DNA from: Phaseolus vulgaris
Taxonomy: Eukaryota; Streptophyta; Magnoliopsida; Fabales; Fabaceae
Direction: 5' to 3'
NCBI RefSeq assembly: GCF_000499845.2
Contig: NC_023754.2
Span: 12,936,037-13,000,036 of the forward strand
DNA length: 64,000 nt
Shown: piece by piece, positions 10,815-22,968 of the stretch
Layout of the letters: the number at the start of each line of letters is the position of its first letter
How positions within the stretch are numbered: the first letter of the stretch is position 1
Made by a program: the position numbers and the translations under genes
Notes under the pieces: model-generated
Database searches by the model: none
What the model saw: only the letters and a program-made list of their open reading frames with translations
What the model was told of the DNA's origin: nothing

Positions 10815-11295
10815 AATAAGGTATGGTGTATGGTAGGTGATTTTAATGCTATAAGAAAACAATAAGAGAGGATAGGAAAAATCCCAAGTAAGTCCAAGCA
10901 CAAAGGAAAGAGTTTAACATGTTTATCGAAAATATGAAACTAGTTGATATACCTATTATAATAGGTAGAAAATTTACATGGTATAGAATAATAGGGAGAC
11001 AAAGTTTAGATTGGATAGGGTATTAATGTCACAAGAATGGATATATGGTTAGAGTGTAAATAATATGTTCTAGATAGAATATCAGATCATTGTGCCATTA
11101 TCGTTAAGCATTCCAAGGGGGATTGTGGTCCTAAACCTTTTAGGTATTTGGATGTTTGACACAAATATGGGATTCAGGGGATATTGTAAGAAATTGTTGG
11201 GAAAGTTATGGAATTTATGGAAATGAAATTTGGATTCTAGAAGAAAATTTGAAGTCACTTTAGAAGGATATTAGTTTGTGGATGTTTTTGGAAAC
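10815..11295 (+). pseudogene. LINE ORF2 endonuclease, middle piece (segment B)
   Basis: Directly after the duplicated aataa the reading resumes with KVWCMVGDFNAIR, the catalytic block that should follow the end of segment A, then ISDHCAIIVKHSKGDCGPKP at about 11080. Several stops are present. It ends at gaaac (11291-11295), the target site of the solo LTR at 11296. Confidence 0.85.
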
Positions 11296-12483
11296 TGATA
11301 AGTGTCATAATTTAGTAATATTTCATGTAAAAAGATAGACACTTATGGACTTTAATTGTTAATAAATTTATAATTCAACCTCTAATTTAGGAATTTGAAC
11401 ATTTTTATTTAATTTTGGATTATGAGATGAATAAGAACGATTTATTCCCAAATTTGTGCTAATTTCATAAATCTAGGGAAAGATGGAGATACAAGGGATA
11501 AAGGAGAATGGACAAGTTAAAAACAAGATGTAAAGACAAAATTGGAGCATTGAAAACTCGCCCAAGGCTCGCTTAAGTGAGTTCACTCTAGTAAAGTTGA
11601 GCTTTTTCTCGTGAAACTCGCTTAAGCAAGCAATATTTCACTTAAGAGAGATGTCACTTAACCCAAGCCCATTTAGGTTAAATAAAAGCGTGAGGCATAG
11701 CCATAAAAAATCATTAGGACGATATTGAGAGATAGAAAACCCTAGAGGAGGCAACCGTCAAGGACAAACACTCTGGATCTTCTTTTCTTGTTTTCTTTGC
11801 TTGTAATGACCAATATGAGTGGCTAATTCTTTCCTTTGGGTTTGAGAGTATTCTGTTCAAACTTTTATGTATTGAGGTGATATTTGTTTATAATATTTTT
11901 TTTCTTGATTGATGATTCGTATTGTCATTTTATTCTTAAAGTTTGAATTTTTTATTCATAATTTTGAGCCTTAGATTTGACTAGAAAATACTTCTAAGCA
12001 TCTAACCTAAATAATAATGCTTAACATATTTGAATGCTAGGAATAGTTTTGAAATATTAATTTCTTTATAACATTTGTTCATAATGATAAGAAGTTTTTA
12101 TAAATATGCGAGGAATCGATATTTAGGAGACATTTTTAATAATTTTGTATGCGAGGAATGAATATGAATGATTTTTATATGTGCATCAATGTCAATCAAG
12201 ATGGAATATTATATGTTTTATTCATTGAAAATATAGATGAGTGAGAAGCATAAACACCAATCTAAATTTTTCTAATTGAATCATCCAAATCATTTACTTT
12301 GTTTTTATTTAATTTCTTACAAATTCATGATACAAACAATCTTTCAAACAAACTTTTACAAATCCTTTTATATTTAGTGAATATAATACTTGAGACCTTA
12401 GAACTTTTCCTTCTAGGTTCGATCTCCGTCCTTAGGAACAATTTATTACTTTTGACTCGGTACACTTGTAAAAAAAGTTATGG
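11296..12483 (+). mobile_element. Solo LTR inserted in the LINE
   Basis: 1188 bp beginning TGATAAGTGTC and ending GTTATGG (a mutated TTATCA end), flanked by a perfect 5-bp duplication gaaac (11291-11295 and 12484-12488). It has the 'ggttcgatctccg' phrase near the end that is common in Gypsy LTRs. No internal region is present, so it is the product of LTR-LTR recombination. A reverse-oriented, truncated relative is at 2826-4272. Confidence 0.88.
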
Positions 12484-13794
12484 GAAACCTATATAGAAAT
12501 AATAAGGAGCTTGTGTTGAAAATTGAAGATCTAGACATGAAGGATGAACAATATGGGTGGATGAAGATGATAGGACTGAAAGAAAGAACTTATTTGCTGA
12601 TTTGAAAAGAATAAATTTGAAAATTGAAATTATTGAGAAGCAAAAGTCTAGAGCAAAGTGGTTGCAAGTAGGGGACTTGAATACATAATATTATCATAGG
12701 CTAGTAAAGTGGAGGCAAACAAAGAATATGTTGAAAGGTGTGTATGTAGGTAATAAGTGGTGTGAAGTTCCTAGTAGGGTAAAAAATGAGGTTTTAAAGT
12801 TTTATAAGGATAGGTTTTTCAGGATCACAAGGTCTAAAAATAAGATTAGATAATATGTTTTTCTCACAAATCTCTAGGGAGGAAAATGAATCCTTAATTG
12901 GAATGTTTCCTGAAAAGGAAATAAAGGAAGCTATTTGGGATTGTGATAGTGACAAAAACCCGTGACCAGATGATTTTAATTATATAATTTTTTCAAAGAA
13001 TTTTGGGATGTTATTAAGCTAGATATACAGAGGGTTGTAAGCTATTTTCATACTAGTGGGAGGTGGCACAGAACTAGTAATGCCTCTTTTATCACCCTTA
13101 TAACTAAGGCACATAATCATCTAAGTTTAAACGAGATTATGCCCATATCCTTTGTTGGGATTTTGTTTAAGATTATAGTTGAAATCCTTTCTAAAAGACT
13201 GTAGAAAGTAATTCATTAAATTATTTATCATAAACAATTTGTGTTCATTAAGGGGAGGGGGATCATGGATAGTATGGTGATGGCAAATGAATTGATATAA
13301 GAGGTTTGAAGGAAAAAAATAAATAAATTGTATCATTGTCAAGGTTAGCTTTGAAAAAGCATATGACTATGTTAATAGAAACTTCATCTATTACATGTTT
13401 CAAAGAATGAACTTTTGTGGTAAATGGATAAAAGGGATTAAAGGTTGTCTTGAGTCATCGTTTATATCTCTATTAGTTAATGGAAGTCCAACCCAACCAT
13501 TTTCATCTTTTAAAGGATTAAGACAAGGAGGTCCACTTGCACATTTTTTTATTTATTATTGTGGTTGAGGGTCTTGTTGGTGATTAGGGAGGCTGAACGA
13601 AAGAGTCTATATCAAGGTATTAGGTTGGGAAAAAATCAAGTTCAAGTTAGCATGTTACAGTTTGTCGATGACACCATTTTCTTTCGTAATGTGAATGTAA
13701 GAAATATCTTTACCATTAAATGTGCTTTTGAGGTTTTTTGAATTAGTGTGGGCTGAAGGTAAATTTCAGTTAAAGTAGAGAGCATAGTAGTTGA
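12484..13794 (+). pseudogene. LINE ORF2: linker and reverse transcriptase (segment C)
   Basis: The linker reads RAKWLQVGDLNT and YYHRLVKWRQTKNMLKG (about 12640-12735), then VKNEVLKFYKDRFF. The reverse transcriptase fingers/palm follow: FEKAYDYVNRNFIYYMFQRM (about 13347-13410), ISLLVNGSPTQPFSSFKGLR (about 13465-13530) with LRQGGPLA, and the catalytic FVDD box as QFVDDTIFF (about 13660-13686). Motif FVDD replaces the commoner YADD/YMDD. Multiple stops and frameshifts make it non-functional. It ends at gttga (13790-13794). Confidence 0.9.
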
Positions 13795-14907
13795 TGTTAG
13801 AATGTATGACTTTAAACTAGAGGGGGGTGAATGGTTTAAAGGGGGTTTTCGCAAACTTTTTAGGATAGAATGAAATTCTCTGCAAGAAACCAGATTTAGG
13901 AATTTAGTTTGCCAAGAACAAAGCTTAAAACAGAAAAGCAACAGAAAAACAATCGGTTGTTTCGCAAAAACAATCGGTTGTTTATACCAGTAAAATAACA
14001 ACAACTGAAATTAAAGAGTTTAAGGGAGAGAGAATTGCACAAGCAATATATATTGGTTCACTCTTAACCCAAGAGCTACATCCAGTTTCCCAGAAACCAC
14101 TGGGGAATCCACTAGGTAATCAAATCCAGATTACATACACACACCACCAAAGAAGTGACATTGATCCCCTCAAGAAACGCATTTCCTTTGGCTCAGGACA
14201 TACACCACCAAGAATGTTGATCTTGACAACCTCAAGAGCACACAACCCTTCTTGGCTTTACAACACGAGAATGTACACAAATCTCAGAACAAATTACACT
14301 GTTACAGAATGAACTAAAATCAATACAGAGTGATCCTATTCCACTTCTCTCTTGAATAACCAAAGCTCAAGTTCAAAAACTCAAAATGCTTTCTAAACTC
14401 TTTGAAAAACTCAAATATGTTTTTATGTCTTGTTGTTTGTTATAAAACATTAACAAATTATTTATAGTATTCAAATCTTGGTCAAAGCATTTAAAGCATG
14501 AGTGTATTCAGTTATGAAAACAATTAAAGCTCTTTTAACCAACAAAATTGTTTTCTTTTAGGATTCCAAAAAAACAATCGGTTGAAATAGTGAATCAATC
14601 GGTTGTTTTGGTTTGACAGCAAGTCAACCATCTAAAACAGTTTTCAAACTTTTTCAAAAACACCTAAGTATAAAACAATCAGTTGTTTCGACAAAACAAT
14701 AGGTTGTTTTTCACTTAGTTTGAAAAAACATTTTAAACTTAAAAGATTTAAAAACACTTAAGCTTTAGATTCAACAAAGAGTGGATTACAAATATAATCT
14801 ACCCCAGATCCTATTCTAAAGCACCTCAGCAACAACAAGCACATCCAGCCTTCCATTAAACTCAAAGGATTTGGATTCTTCAAAGCTTGAACACACTTGA
14901 TTCAACA
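13795..14907 (-). mobile_element. Solo SIRE-like LTR, reverse orientation, inserted in the LINE
   Basis: 1113 bp, TGTTAGAATG...TTCAACA on the plus strand, flanked by a perfect duplication gttga (13790-13794 and 14908-14912). In reverse it matches the LTRs of the element at 24400-32159 (the 'ctggatgtagctctt' block near 14070-14095, the C-rich end near 13830). No internal region remains. Confidence 0.92.
13947..14709. repeat. Three 21-bp-spaced palindrome pairs
   Basis: Pairs at 13947/13968, 14572/14593 and 14673/14694 (starts of the two halves). Each half is a variant of the near-palindrome aaacaaccggttgttt, and the starts in every pair are 21 bp apart. Confidence 0.85.
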
Positions 14908-16110
14908 GTTGATAGGTTCTCTGCCATCCTCAATTATAGTACTATGGATGTACCATTCATAAAGGACTACTTGTAGGAGCTAATCATAAAAGAAGGATTT
15001 CTTGGAAAGATATGATCATGAAAATGAGGAAGAGGCTCGCCATTTAGAAAGGGAAGTATCTTTCTTTTGCAGGAAGGGTCACCCTCATTAAATTTGTCAT
15101 CTCGTCCATTCCATTCTATTATCTCTCATTATTTAAAATGTCGGTTAGTGTTGAGAAATAGATTAGGAAATTGGAGAGAGATTTTCTTTAGGGATAGGGA
15201 CATGACAAAAGAAAAATTGATTGGGTAAAATGGAATACCCTATGTAGACCTAAGGCAACGGGGGGCTAGAAATAAAGGATTTGAAATGCTTTAACATGGA
15301 TTTATTGCAAAAATGGAAGGGGAGACTTGGGAGGGGTGATTCAGCCTTATGGAAACAAATTTTACAATATGAATCTTGGAGAGGGTTAGATGATGAATAC
15401 AACTCAAGTCATGAATCATGGTGGTAGAAAGACATTAGGAAGACTTGTGGGAGTGAAGCAAATAACAATTGGTTTGATAATAGTATATGTTGGAATATAG
15501 GAAAAGGAAACATAATTAAATTTTGGACAGACAAGTGGTTAGGGGAGGATTCAATAAAAGATAGGTTTCCACGATTATATTCAAACTCAATATTGAAATA
15601 TGGTACTTTGGACCATTATGGTGGCTGGAATGAAAACTAATGGAAATGGAGGGTGGCTTGGGGAAGAGCATGTTTTTTTTTGGAGAAAGACATGGTAGAA
15701 GAATTCTTGTTAGAGATAGAAATCATTCAATTACATAAGCATATAAAGATGATGAATGATATTGGAGGGATGACTCGTTAAAAACATATACTTTAAAAAT
15801 TGCTTATAGAAAGCTAATTTCACAATGTGGTTGTTTGGAGGCGTTTAATTTTGATGTCTTTTGAAAAACAAAGCTCTCCCTTCTGCCTAATTCTTTGCAT
15901 GGCATGTCATTGAAGGTAAAGTGGTGACATGACAAAGTTTTCAAAAAAACAGGGGTTCATGTGGGAACTGGGCAACGAGTATTATGTGGGATAGATAAGG
16001 AGAATGGAAGTAAGGTGGCATGTAGGGTATGAAAATTGACTTATCTATGGATAGGAAGATTATTTCCCATAACAATAGGGTTGATAAGCATTTTATCTAG
16101 TTTGATATTG
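14908..16110 (+). pseudogene. LINE ORF2 C-terminal part (segment D)
   Basis: Continues the same LINE after the solo LTR. It has GKYLSFAGRVTLIKFVISSI and PFYYLSLFKM (about 15050-15140), then KRKIDWVKWNTLCRPK (about 15210-15255), LEIKDLKCFNMDLLQKW-like sequence (about 15270-15320), FWTDKWLGEDSIKDRFPRLY (about 15520-15580), and KALPSA...FFAWHVIEGKV (about 15870-15925). This is the usual order after the L1 reverse transcriptase in plants. Stops are frequent. It ends against the opposing LINE at 16125; no poly(A) tail is visible. Confidence 0.88.
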
Positions 16111-16124
16111 TTGGACTGAATAGC

Positions 16125-16935
16125 TCATGAAATAAGGTATGGAACTTTCTCCCTTTCAAGCATATGCAAGTGAAAGTCAAATGTGTCCCTTCGTGACCAA
16201 ACATTCAATTGAACCAAAGAAAATATCTCAGAGTAGTCCAACACTTCACCTTTGAATAAAATTTTATTCCTATGACTCCAAATGTCACCAACCACCACAA
16301 TCCAAATACTTCTCATCCCTAAATTAACCGAATTCGGATCATAACATAACATGAACTATAAAAAATGATAGTAAGAATAGAGAGGGGCAACCGACAAAAT
16401 GGCTAAGTACTCATAACAGAGGTTCCACACCAATCAAGCTATTCTACAATAAAAAAAAAAACAAATAATTAATCTCTTCCTCTTTTATCCTGCAAAAACA
16501 ACAAAGAGTGCTTCCTACCGCAATCCCACGTCTAAGTAAATTAACCTCAGTGGCAATCTTATTTTCCAATACCCTCCAAGCCATAACATAAGCAGAAGGC
16601 AAGGCCTTAATCCTCCAAAATCAATTAAACACCCCCGACCAGACCCCCTCAAAACCCCCCTCTAAGCATCCTGTACACATAATTAACAGAAAAAACTTGA
16701 AACTTAACATATTTCCAGAGCCACCCATTAATTATATCAATGACAGAGCACGAGTCGTGCACTGTCTCGAGAAGTTGTCTAATTTGGTCCTTCTCCAAAC
16801 CAAAAAGACTTATTCTCCACGCCAAAGACCACTCCCAGACACCATTTGTCCAAGACCCACAATGTTCCAGCGACACATCTTTCTCACCACAAATAGACCT
16901 TGAAAACTTATTCTTAGATTGGATCCAAATACCTC
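16125..16935 (-). pseudogene. LINE ORF2 C-terminal fragment, opposite strand
   Basis: Minus-strand reading gives WTNGVWEWSLAWRISLFGLE (about 16850-16790), FQVFSVNYVYRMLRGGF (to 16649), a KALPSAYVMAWRVLENKIA block (about 16605-16550), and the C-terminal block GDIWSHRNKILFKGEVLDY (about 16290-16235). The order is zinc-ribbon-type zf-RVT region then IWxHRN, typical of plant L1 ORF2. It is interrupted by stops. It faces the plus LINE that ends at 16110. Confidence 0.85.
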
Positions 16936-17250
16936 TATATATTTAATATAACTTTTTTTCTGATAAAAAATACTATTTTTTAATTTTTTTTATATAAAAA
17001 GGAGTATTGGATATTTCAACTCATTCTCACGAATCAAAACTCGGAGACATCACAGGAATGTAAATTCTAAAAGACAAACATAACCATTCACAGATTGCAG
17101 CAATTTTGATTTCTATCTCTCACCATAATTCCAACTAAAACATAAATATGATTCAAGTGTACCCTCATAAAATAAATAAACCTGACATAATCAAACTTTT
17201 GGACTTGAGAGAAAAAAATAAATTATCTTCAAATATTAGAGATGGTATCA

Positions 17251-17301
17251 TGTGTGTGTGTGGGGTGGGTGTGGGTGTGGGTGTCGGTGGGGGGGGGGGG
17301 G
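17251..17301. repeat. TG/GGGTGT microsatellite ending in a G tract
   Basis: tg repeats grade into gggtgt units and then 13 G. On the minus strand it lies inside the transposase reading frame as a His-Thr repeat. Confidence 0.95.
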
Positions 17302-18063
17302 AATCCATGCTTTTCTATCTCTTCAATAATATCATCACCTTTTTGTTTCAACTTATAACGTGATAACCCACACCTCGGACAACTTTTCAACAATTCAAAA
17401 TCTTTTCTGTATAATATACAATCATTAAGACATGCATGTATCTTTTTATACTCCATACCCATTGGACAAAGAATTTGTTTGGCCTCTTAATTAAGATTAG
17501 GTAGATTATTTTCCTCTGGAAGGATATCCTTCAACAACTAAAGCAATTTCGTGAAGCTTTTATCAATCCATCCATTGATTGCTTTCAAATTCATCAATCT
17601 TAACACTGTCGACAACCGTGTGAAGTTAGTTGATCCAGGATACAATGGAGTCTCTGCATAGCTTGGCATACTTCCATATCCATGCGCTTCTGCAAAAGAC
17701 TCAACTCCCACATCACGAATCATGTCCTCTAATCAATCATCATCTACTTCATCATGTACTCCATCATCTATGGTGGACCCCATATATTCTTCAGTTACGA
17801 AAACATGTGGTAAATTTAATAATTCACCATGTCATGTCCAAGTTGTATAAGATCGAAGAAACCCATCACATAGAAGGTGCTCCCTGGTTTTCTTAACATC
17901 CAGTATCCTTCCATTCAAACAGTTGACGCATAGACACCTAATCTTTGCTCCATCATAACCACTATTATTCGCGTTATGTTGTGCAAATTGTATAAATTCT
18001 TCTACTCTTCTTTCGTACTCATCACTTATGCGAACATAATTAATCCAATTTAAAAAAAAATAC
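17290..18063 (-). pseudogene. CACTA (En/Spm) transposase, N-terminal half, broken
   Basis: Minus-strand order: transposase-associated domain ISDEYERRVEEFIQFAQHNA ... CLCVNCLNGR ... REHLLCDGFLRSYTTW (18045-17832), then MIRDVGVESFAEAH, ETPLYPGSTNFTRLS and NLKAINGWIDKSFTKLL (17723-17538). Then come GMEYKKIHACLNDCILYRKD and CPRCGLSRYK (17460-17350), the start of the tnp2-type transposase. Stops occur at about 17537 and 17730. The reading degenerates in the microsatellite at 17251, and the catalytic part is missing. The enzyme family cuts and joins CACTA element ends. Confidence 0.88.
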
Positions 18064-18229
18064 AAAAACCAATGGTGAAGAAGAAGTAGAGAGCTCGAAA
18101 TAAACTTACCAATGGCACGAAGAAGACAATGCAGGCTCGAAGAAGACGAGAGGAAGCACCAAAGCAAAAGAACATAAGAGAAAGAAAGTATGAAAGTGTA
18201 AGTGACGTGCTTCTGTGTTAGGATAAAAA

Positions 18230-18440
18230 ATGTTTTATGAATGCGGCTATGAGGTAAAGCTGCATTCTTAAACAAAGCGCTTTTGTTTTAAGAATGCGGC
18301 TATTAGGTAAAGTCGCATTCTTAAATGAAGCACTTTGTTTAAGAATGTGGCATTACCTAATAGCTGCATTCTTAAAACAAAGCGCTATGTTTAAGAATGC
18401 GGCTATAACAAATAGCCACCCTTTTATTGGAAGTTAATTT
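18230..18440. repeat. Subterminal repeats of the CACTA element
   Basis: Five or so copies, in both orientations, of a phrase like 'aagaatgcggctat' and its complement 'atagccgcattctta' lie just outside the 5' end of the transposase fragment. CACTA elements carry such arrays as transposase-binding sites. A canonical CACTA terminus is not clear; 'attttgtg' near 18519 could be a decayed one. Confidence 0.7.
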
Positions 18441-18529
18441 AAAAAATGTCACTGCGTTTTGAATGACAACATCTGACTATAAAAACGCCTTAAATGTTGG
18501 GTTGTTGTTTTGATATTTTGTGCCACTAA

Positions 18530-20198
18530 CTTCACTTGTATTATTGTATTTAACAATAACATACTAATTAGAATTTAAAAGGAAAATTAGGAAAAATTTA
18601 AGATTAAAATTTTAAAGTAAAATTATTTTTTTATAAATAAATTGAATGATTTAGTTTTTAATCATACTGTAATTTTAAAATAATCACCTCCCTTGGTAAA
18701 ATGACAATAGTATTCTTTGTTTAATGTATATTTATATATGCATTAAAATAATATATAAATATAACATTAAGTTAATGCATTTAACAATATTTTATTTTTT
18801 TTATTTTTATATATATTATTTTAATCAGAAATAAAAAAATATTATAAAGAATAATATAAATGAGAATATTATAGATAGTCGAACCATAACTCATTTTAAA
18901 AGCGCCTAGTTCTCCAAAATCCGCACTTATACATCTTTTTATTTTTATATTAAAATAATATCTTTAAAAAAATTATATTATTATAAGAAAATTCATAATT
19001 TAGTGACATATAGTTTTATGATATTTTTAATATATAATAATTAAACCATTTAGTTTTTTTTATGAATATTGTATATATGAATATTTTAAGGTTTTAACTG
19101 ATTTAATTTTTATAATCTTTTGTTTATGTTTTAGAATATGATATTTTAAATAAATTAGAGGAGGAGACTGTGACTTTATGAAAATATAAAGGAAATGAAT
19201 GACATTTAATAAAAATTAGAGAAATGAATGTCTATAAAAAAAAATTAAAAGTGAGTTTTATTTTTTTATTAAAAGTATAAGAAATATGAACTTTAGAATT
19301 TGAGAAATATAAATGTTATTTAAACTAATCTCATAAATGTAATTTTAAAAAAGTTATACTTTGTTATAATTAAAATTCAACCTCCTTAAACTGTCGAGTT
19401 ATAAATCTTAAGTTAAAATCTTTAAAAAAATTGAGACAAAATTCACAATTGTACGTTGTAACACTTTTACATGTGTACTAAGCAAGCTGATCATTGTCAT
19501 TTTGCTATTAACTTAAGATGACTTTAGTATAAATTTATCTAAAGCTAGAGAGATGATAGTATAGAAGTGGTCAGATAATCCAAAATAGTCTCTCAACGAA
19601 TCCAATAGTAAAATCAATAAATCAGTGTTTTGAATTTATCTGCAAGTAATAAAGTTAGCAATAATAATAATAATAAGGAGAGTTGAGATAGTTGCGTAGA
19701 AAATATAAAAGAGATTAAAATAGCAATTAAAAAGCGGTTGATCTCCATGTTCTTTAAAGATTAATCATTTCTCTGTCCTTCCACGGAGCTAAAAAAGATT
19801 GAACATGCGTCAATCTTATTCAACTGACACTCACCAGTGAAGCATGCGTATAATGGTTTAATCAGTATCCACTTTGTTCCATACATATACTCCATGAGAA
19901 TGTTTATCTCCTCTCTTGAATCATGTGCCCAATTAGAATAATGAGAACTAACTAAGAAACCAAAGTTTAAGATAAGGAAGACTCTCAATCCTGTGTTCAA
20001 GTACAACCTCTCACAAAAACCAGTTTTCCAGGAGATTAGAATATTAAAATAATTGTTATAGAGAATTAAAAAACAAAAAAAAGGTTTAGCCTTCCATGCG
20101 GAGGCAAAACAAAAGAATTACGAAGAAGAAAAGAAACTAAGAAAACCCTATGAATCTTTCCTTTTCAAATTAGTGCTTGTGTCCTTTTATAGGTTTTT
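18530..20198. other. AT-rich stretch without recognised gene
   Basis: Strongly AT-rich, no homology recognised on either strand. A short minus ORF at 19761-20006 has no recognisable motif. Confidence 0.6.
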
Positions 20199-20523
20199 CT
20201 ACTCCAAGGATCTTGGGAAGATATTGTAGTTTAGATTTTGTTAACAGTTTCCAACTTTCCATAAATTCTTGTATTTTGCAGAAGATTTGCTTCCAATTTT
20301 GTATCTGAGATATTGTAGCTTTTATTTCCTCCTTCTTCTCAAATTTTTATTTTGTTTTGACTACTCCAAGGATCATCTTGGGAAAATATTGTAGTTTAGA
20401 TTTTGTAACAGTTTCCAACTTTTCATAAATTATTGTATTTTGCAGAAGATTTGTTTCCAATTTTGTATCTGAGATATTGTAGCTTTTATTTCCTCCTTCT
20501 TCTCAAATTTTTATTTTGTTTTG
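20199..20523. repeat. 162-bp tandem duplication, two copies
   Basis: Both copies begin ctactccaagga (20199 and 20361) and end in ttattttgttttga. They differ by a few substitutions and small indels (atcttgggaag versus atcatcttgggaa). No ORF. Confidence 0.93.
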
Positions 20524-21218
20524 ATTCAAAGAAGCAACTTTGACTTTTGCCCATTCACAAAGCTAGACACTTCCCTCATACCATTTACTCGAAAAACACA
20601 AAATTAACAAAAATAATAGTTAAGACCCAAAGAAATTCAATTATATAAATATTAATTAAAACAATAGATTTATTTATTATTATAGTTCAATAATATATGA
20701 TTAAAGCTATTGAGTATGAATAAATATATGCTTATCACAAGCCATATAAACATACATTAATTATAAATTTTACATAAAATCTAGAATAATACAAAGTTTT
20801 ATCCAATAAAATATTTACAAAATAAATCTATTATGACTCAAAATACATTCTTCCAAAAAATATGAAAACATAACATCTAGAAAAAAAAAATCAAACAAGA
20901 GCTCAATAATGAAATCTTAATTCTTCTTATATTGCCACTAAAACATGCATTATCCTTTGCTCATGTATAAAATACAAGTGGAACAGGAAATTAAAAGAAA
21001 AATATAAAAGGTTGACTCAATTAAAATTGAATAAATTTACAACCGAAGAAGAATTATTTTTATTATAATATGCTTCAAAGTCTTTCATCTCACATAAGAA
21101 AATCATATTTTATTCATATTGAAGCACTATATATTGACAATGAATTTATATATTAAGATCTTAAATTGTCTAATTCTCTATAACCCCTACTAGAAATCCA
21201 ATATCAATAGACAATATA
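20524..21218. other. AT-rich stretch without recognised gene
   Basis: No ORF with homology and no clear repeat structure was seen. Confidence 0.6.
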
Positions 21219-21729
21219 TGAGTTTTTGATGATAATAAATACTTTAAGTTTTTTATCTGTTTGAATGTAAATGAATTATCTGAACACTCTAACATGTATT
21301 TTGTGAAAATTAAAGATTTCATAAGATCATCCAATGCTTATAAACAAAATTCATGAAACACGGTCTGATAGATCATATGAGTTTCTAACTTGGATTTAAA
21401 ACCATAATCAAGTTATAACAATCAATTGTTTTCTGGATAAAAAATTAAGTTTTTGAAACATTATTTTCAACTTCTATTTTATTAATGTTTGAAACATTTT
21501 ATGGCAAACGATCTTATAATCATTCACATAAGGAAATAAGTGAATCTAGTTTAAGGTTTAGGGTGCGTTTTTTTATTAATTGTGATTAAATGTTATATGT
21601 GCAAATCAAAACTTTTCTTATCAAGTGTCTAAGCCAAAGAAGATGAAGATTTTCATAGAAGTTCAAAATCAAGGTTGCAACAATCATTTTGCAAGACTAT
21701 ATCCAAATGAAGATGAAGTACACACAACA

Positions 21730-22746
21730 TGATATGATTCCAATAGCACAATATGAATGATTCTTGACATTCTTAGGAATCATCTTGAGTTGGATATGAG
21801 ATAGGCACTTTAAGATAGAATTGGATCAAGGTTCTATGTTCAAGAACTCACCAAGACTAGTACCAAAACCCAAACTCATATGGAAGTTCCATGTATAGTC
21901 AAATTGAACCAAACAAATTGATTGAAAAGGCAAAGGTACCGAACCAAAAGTGTAAGAACAGAATTGCACCGAACAATTAAGCAAGAAAATGAAGAAGAAG
22001 AAAAGATGAACGGTAGAAATTGAAATGAACCGAAGCAAAACACAATTGACTGAAAATGCCGAACTGAAAAATGCAAAGAAGCAAGCTAAGACATGAACAT
22101 AACAAGAGAAGGAAGGAAGGAGAAGAGAAAGCTCATGAATATGGAGGAATGGTTGGATGATCACGCCACTTAGAGGATGGTGACTCCAAGATGAGTGTGC
22201 AAGCCGCCACTTGAGGTAACCATAGAACTCTCAAGATAAGACTAAGTGAGGAAGGCACAAAGCTCTCCAATTCTCTCAAAAATTGAGTATAGTTTCTCTA
22301 ATCAAAATTCAGATCTGAAAAATACAAAGGCAGAACCTTAATTTATAGCCTAGAGGTGCTGAAAAGCAAAGCAAATTAAATTCAAAATTCCCCCCAAATA
22401 CATGAAAGTGGCGCCAAGCATGAGGAAGGTGTGACCTCCTCTCTCACTTTGGCACCTCCCTATTACTCCTACACCTCTCTACTAACGCACACCCCCCCTA
22501 AGACTCCTAACTAAAGACCTAAAGATGCTTTAACAAAAGAGGTTTCTAATGTTTCCCTCTAAGCACCTTCAAACAAAGAAATTACAAAAAGAGAAAATAA
22601 ACGTCCCTTAGCTCCTAAAGCTTTGAACATGCTCCTTGTAAGCCTTTGAGGTGGGCTTTGACCTCCATGAGCGTCCCATTTGAGCCTCAACCTCTTCTTG
22701 CTCTTGATGATTGGCCTCCATGTCCACTTGAGCTTGATCTCCATCA
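21730..22746 (-). mobile_element. Solo LTR, diverged relative of the gag-only element's LTR
   Basis: Plus strand TGATATGATTCCAATAG...GATCTCCATCA. In reverse it starts TGATGGAGATCAAG and ends like the LTRs at 6136 and 9753, sharing the order of the 'attctatctta', 'ttgagttggagat' and TATA ('ctataaatt') blocks. The flanks caaca (21725-21729) and caact (22747-22751) are a 4-of-5 target duplication. Confidence 0.8.
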
Positions 22747-22968
22747 CAACTACAATATACAATTCTTTCAAACATATAGTGATCTTATACTGTTCATTTT
22801 GGGTGATTGATAGTATTTTCCATTCTTTACATTCTGAAGTACAACCTAAGAGTTTTATTTGTGCTCTCTTTGGGAGTGTTCATTTTTTAGAGAGGTCTTA
22901 ATCTATGGGAGGAATCATGAGTGATTTGTATACTCAGTTGTAACTAAGAGTGATTAGTTTACTCGTTT

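Noticed and set aside
19761..20006. 81-aa minus ORF, less AT-rich than its surroundings
   Set aside because: No known motif and no exon-like context. Could be a pseudogene exon, but unsupported.
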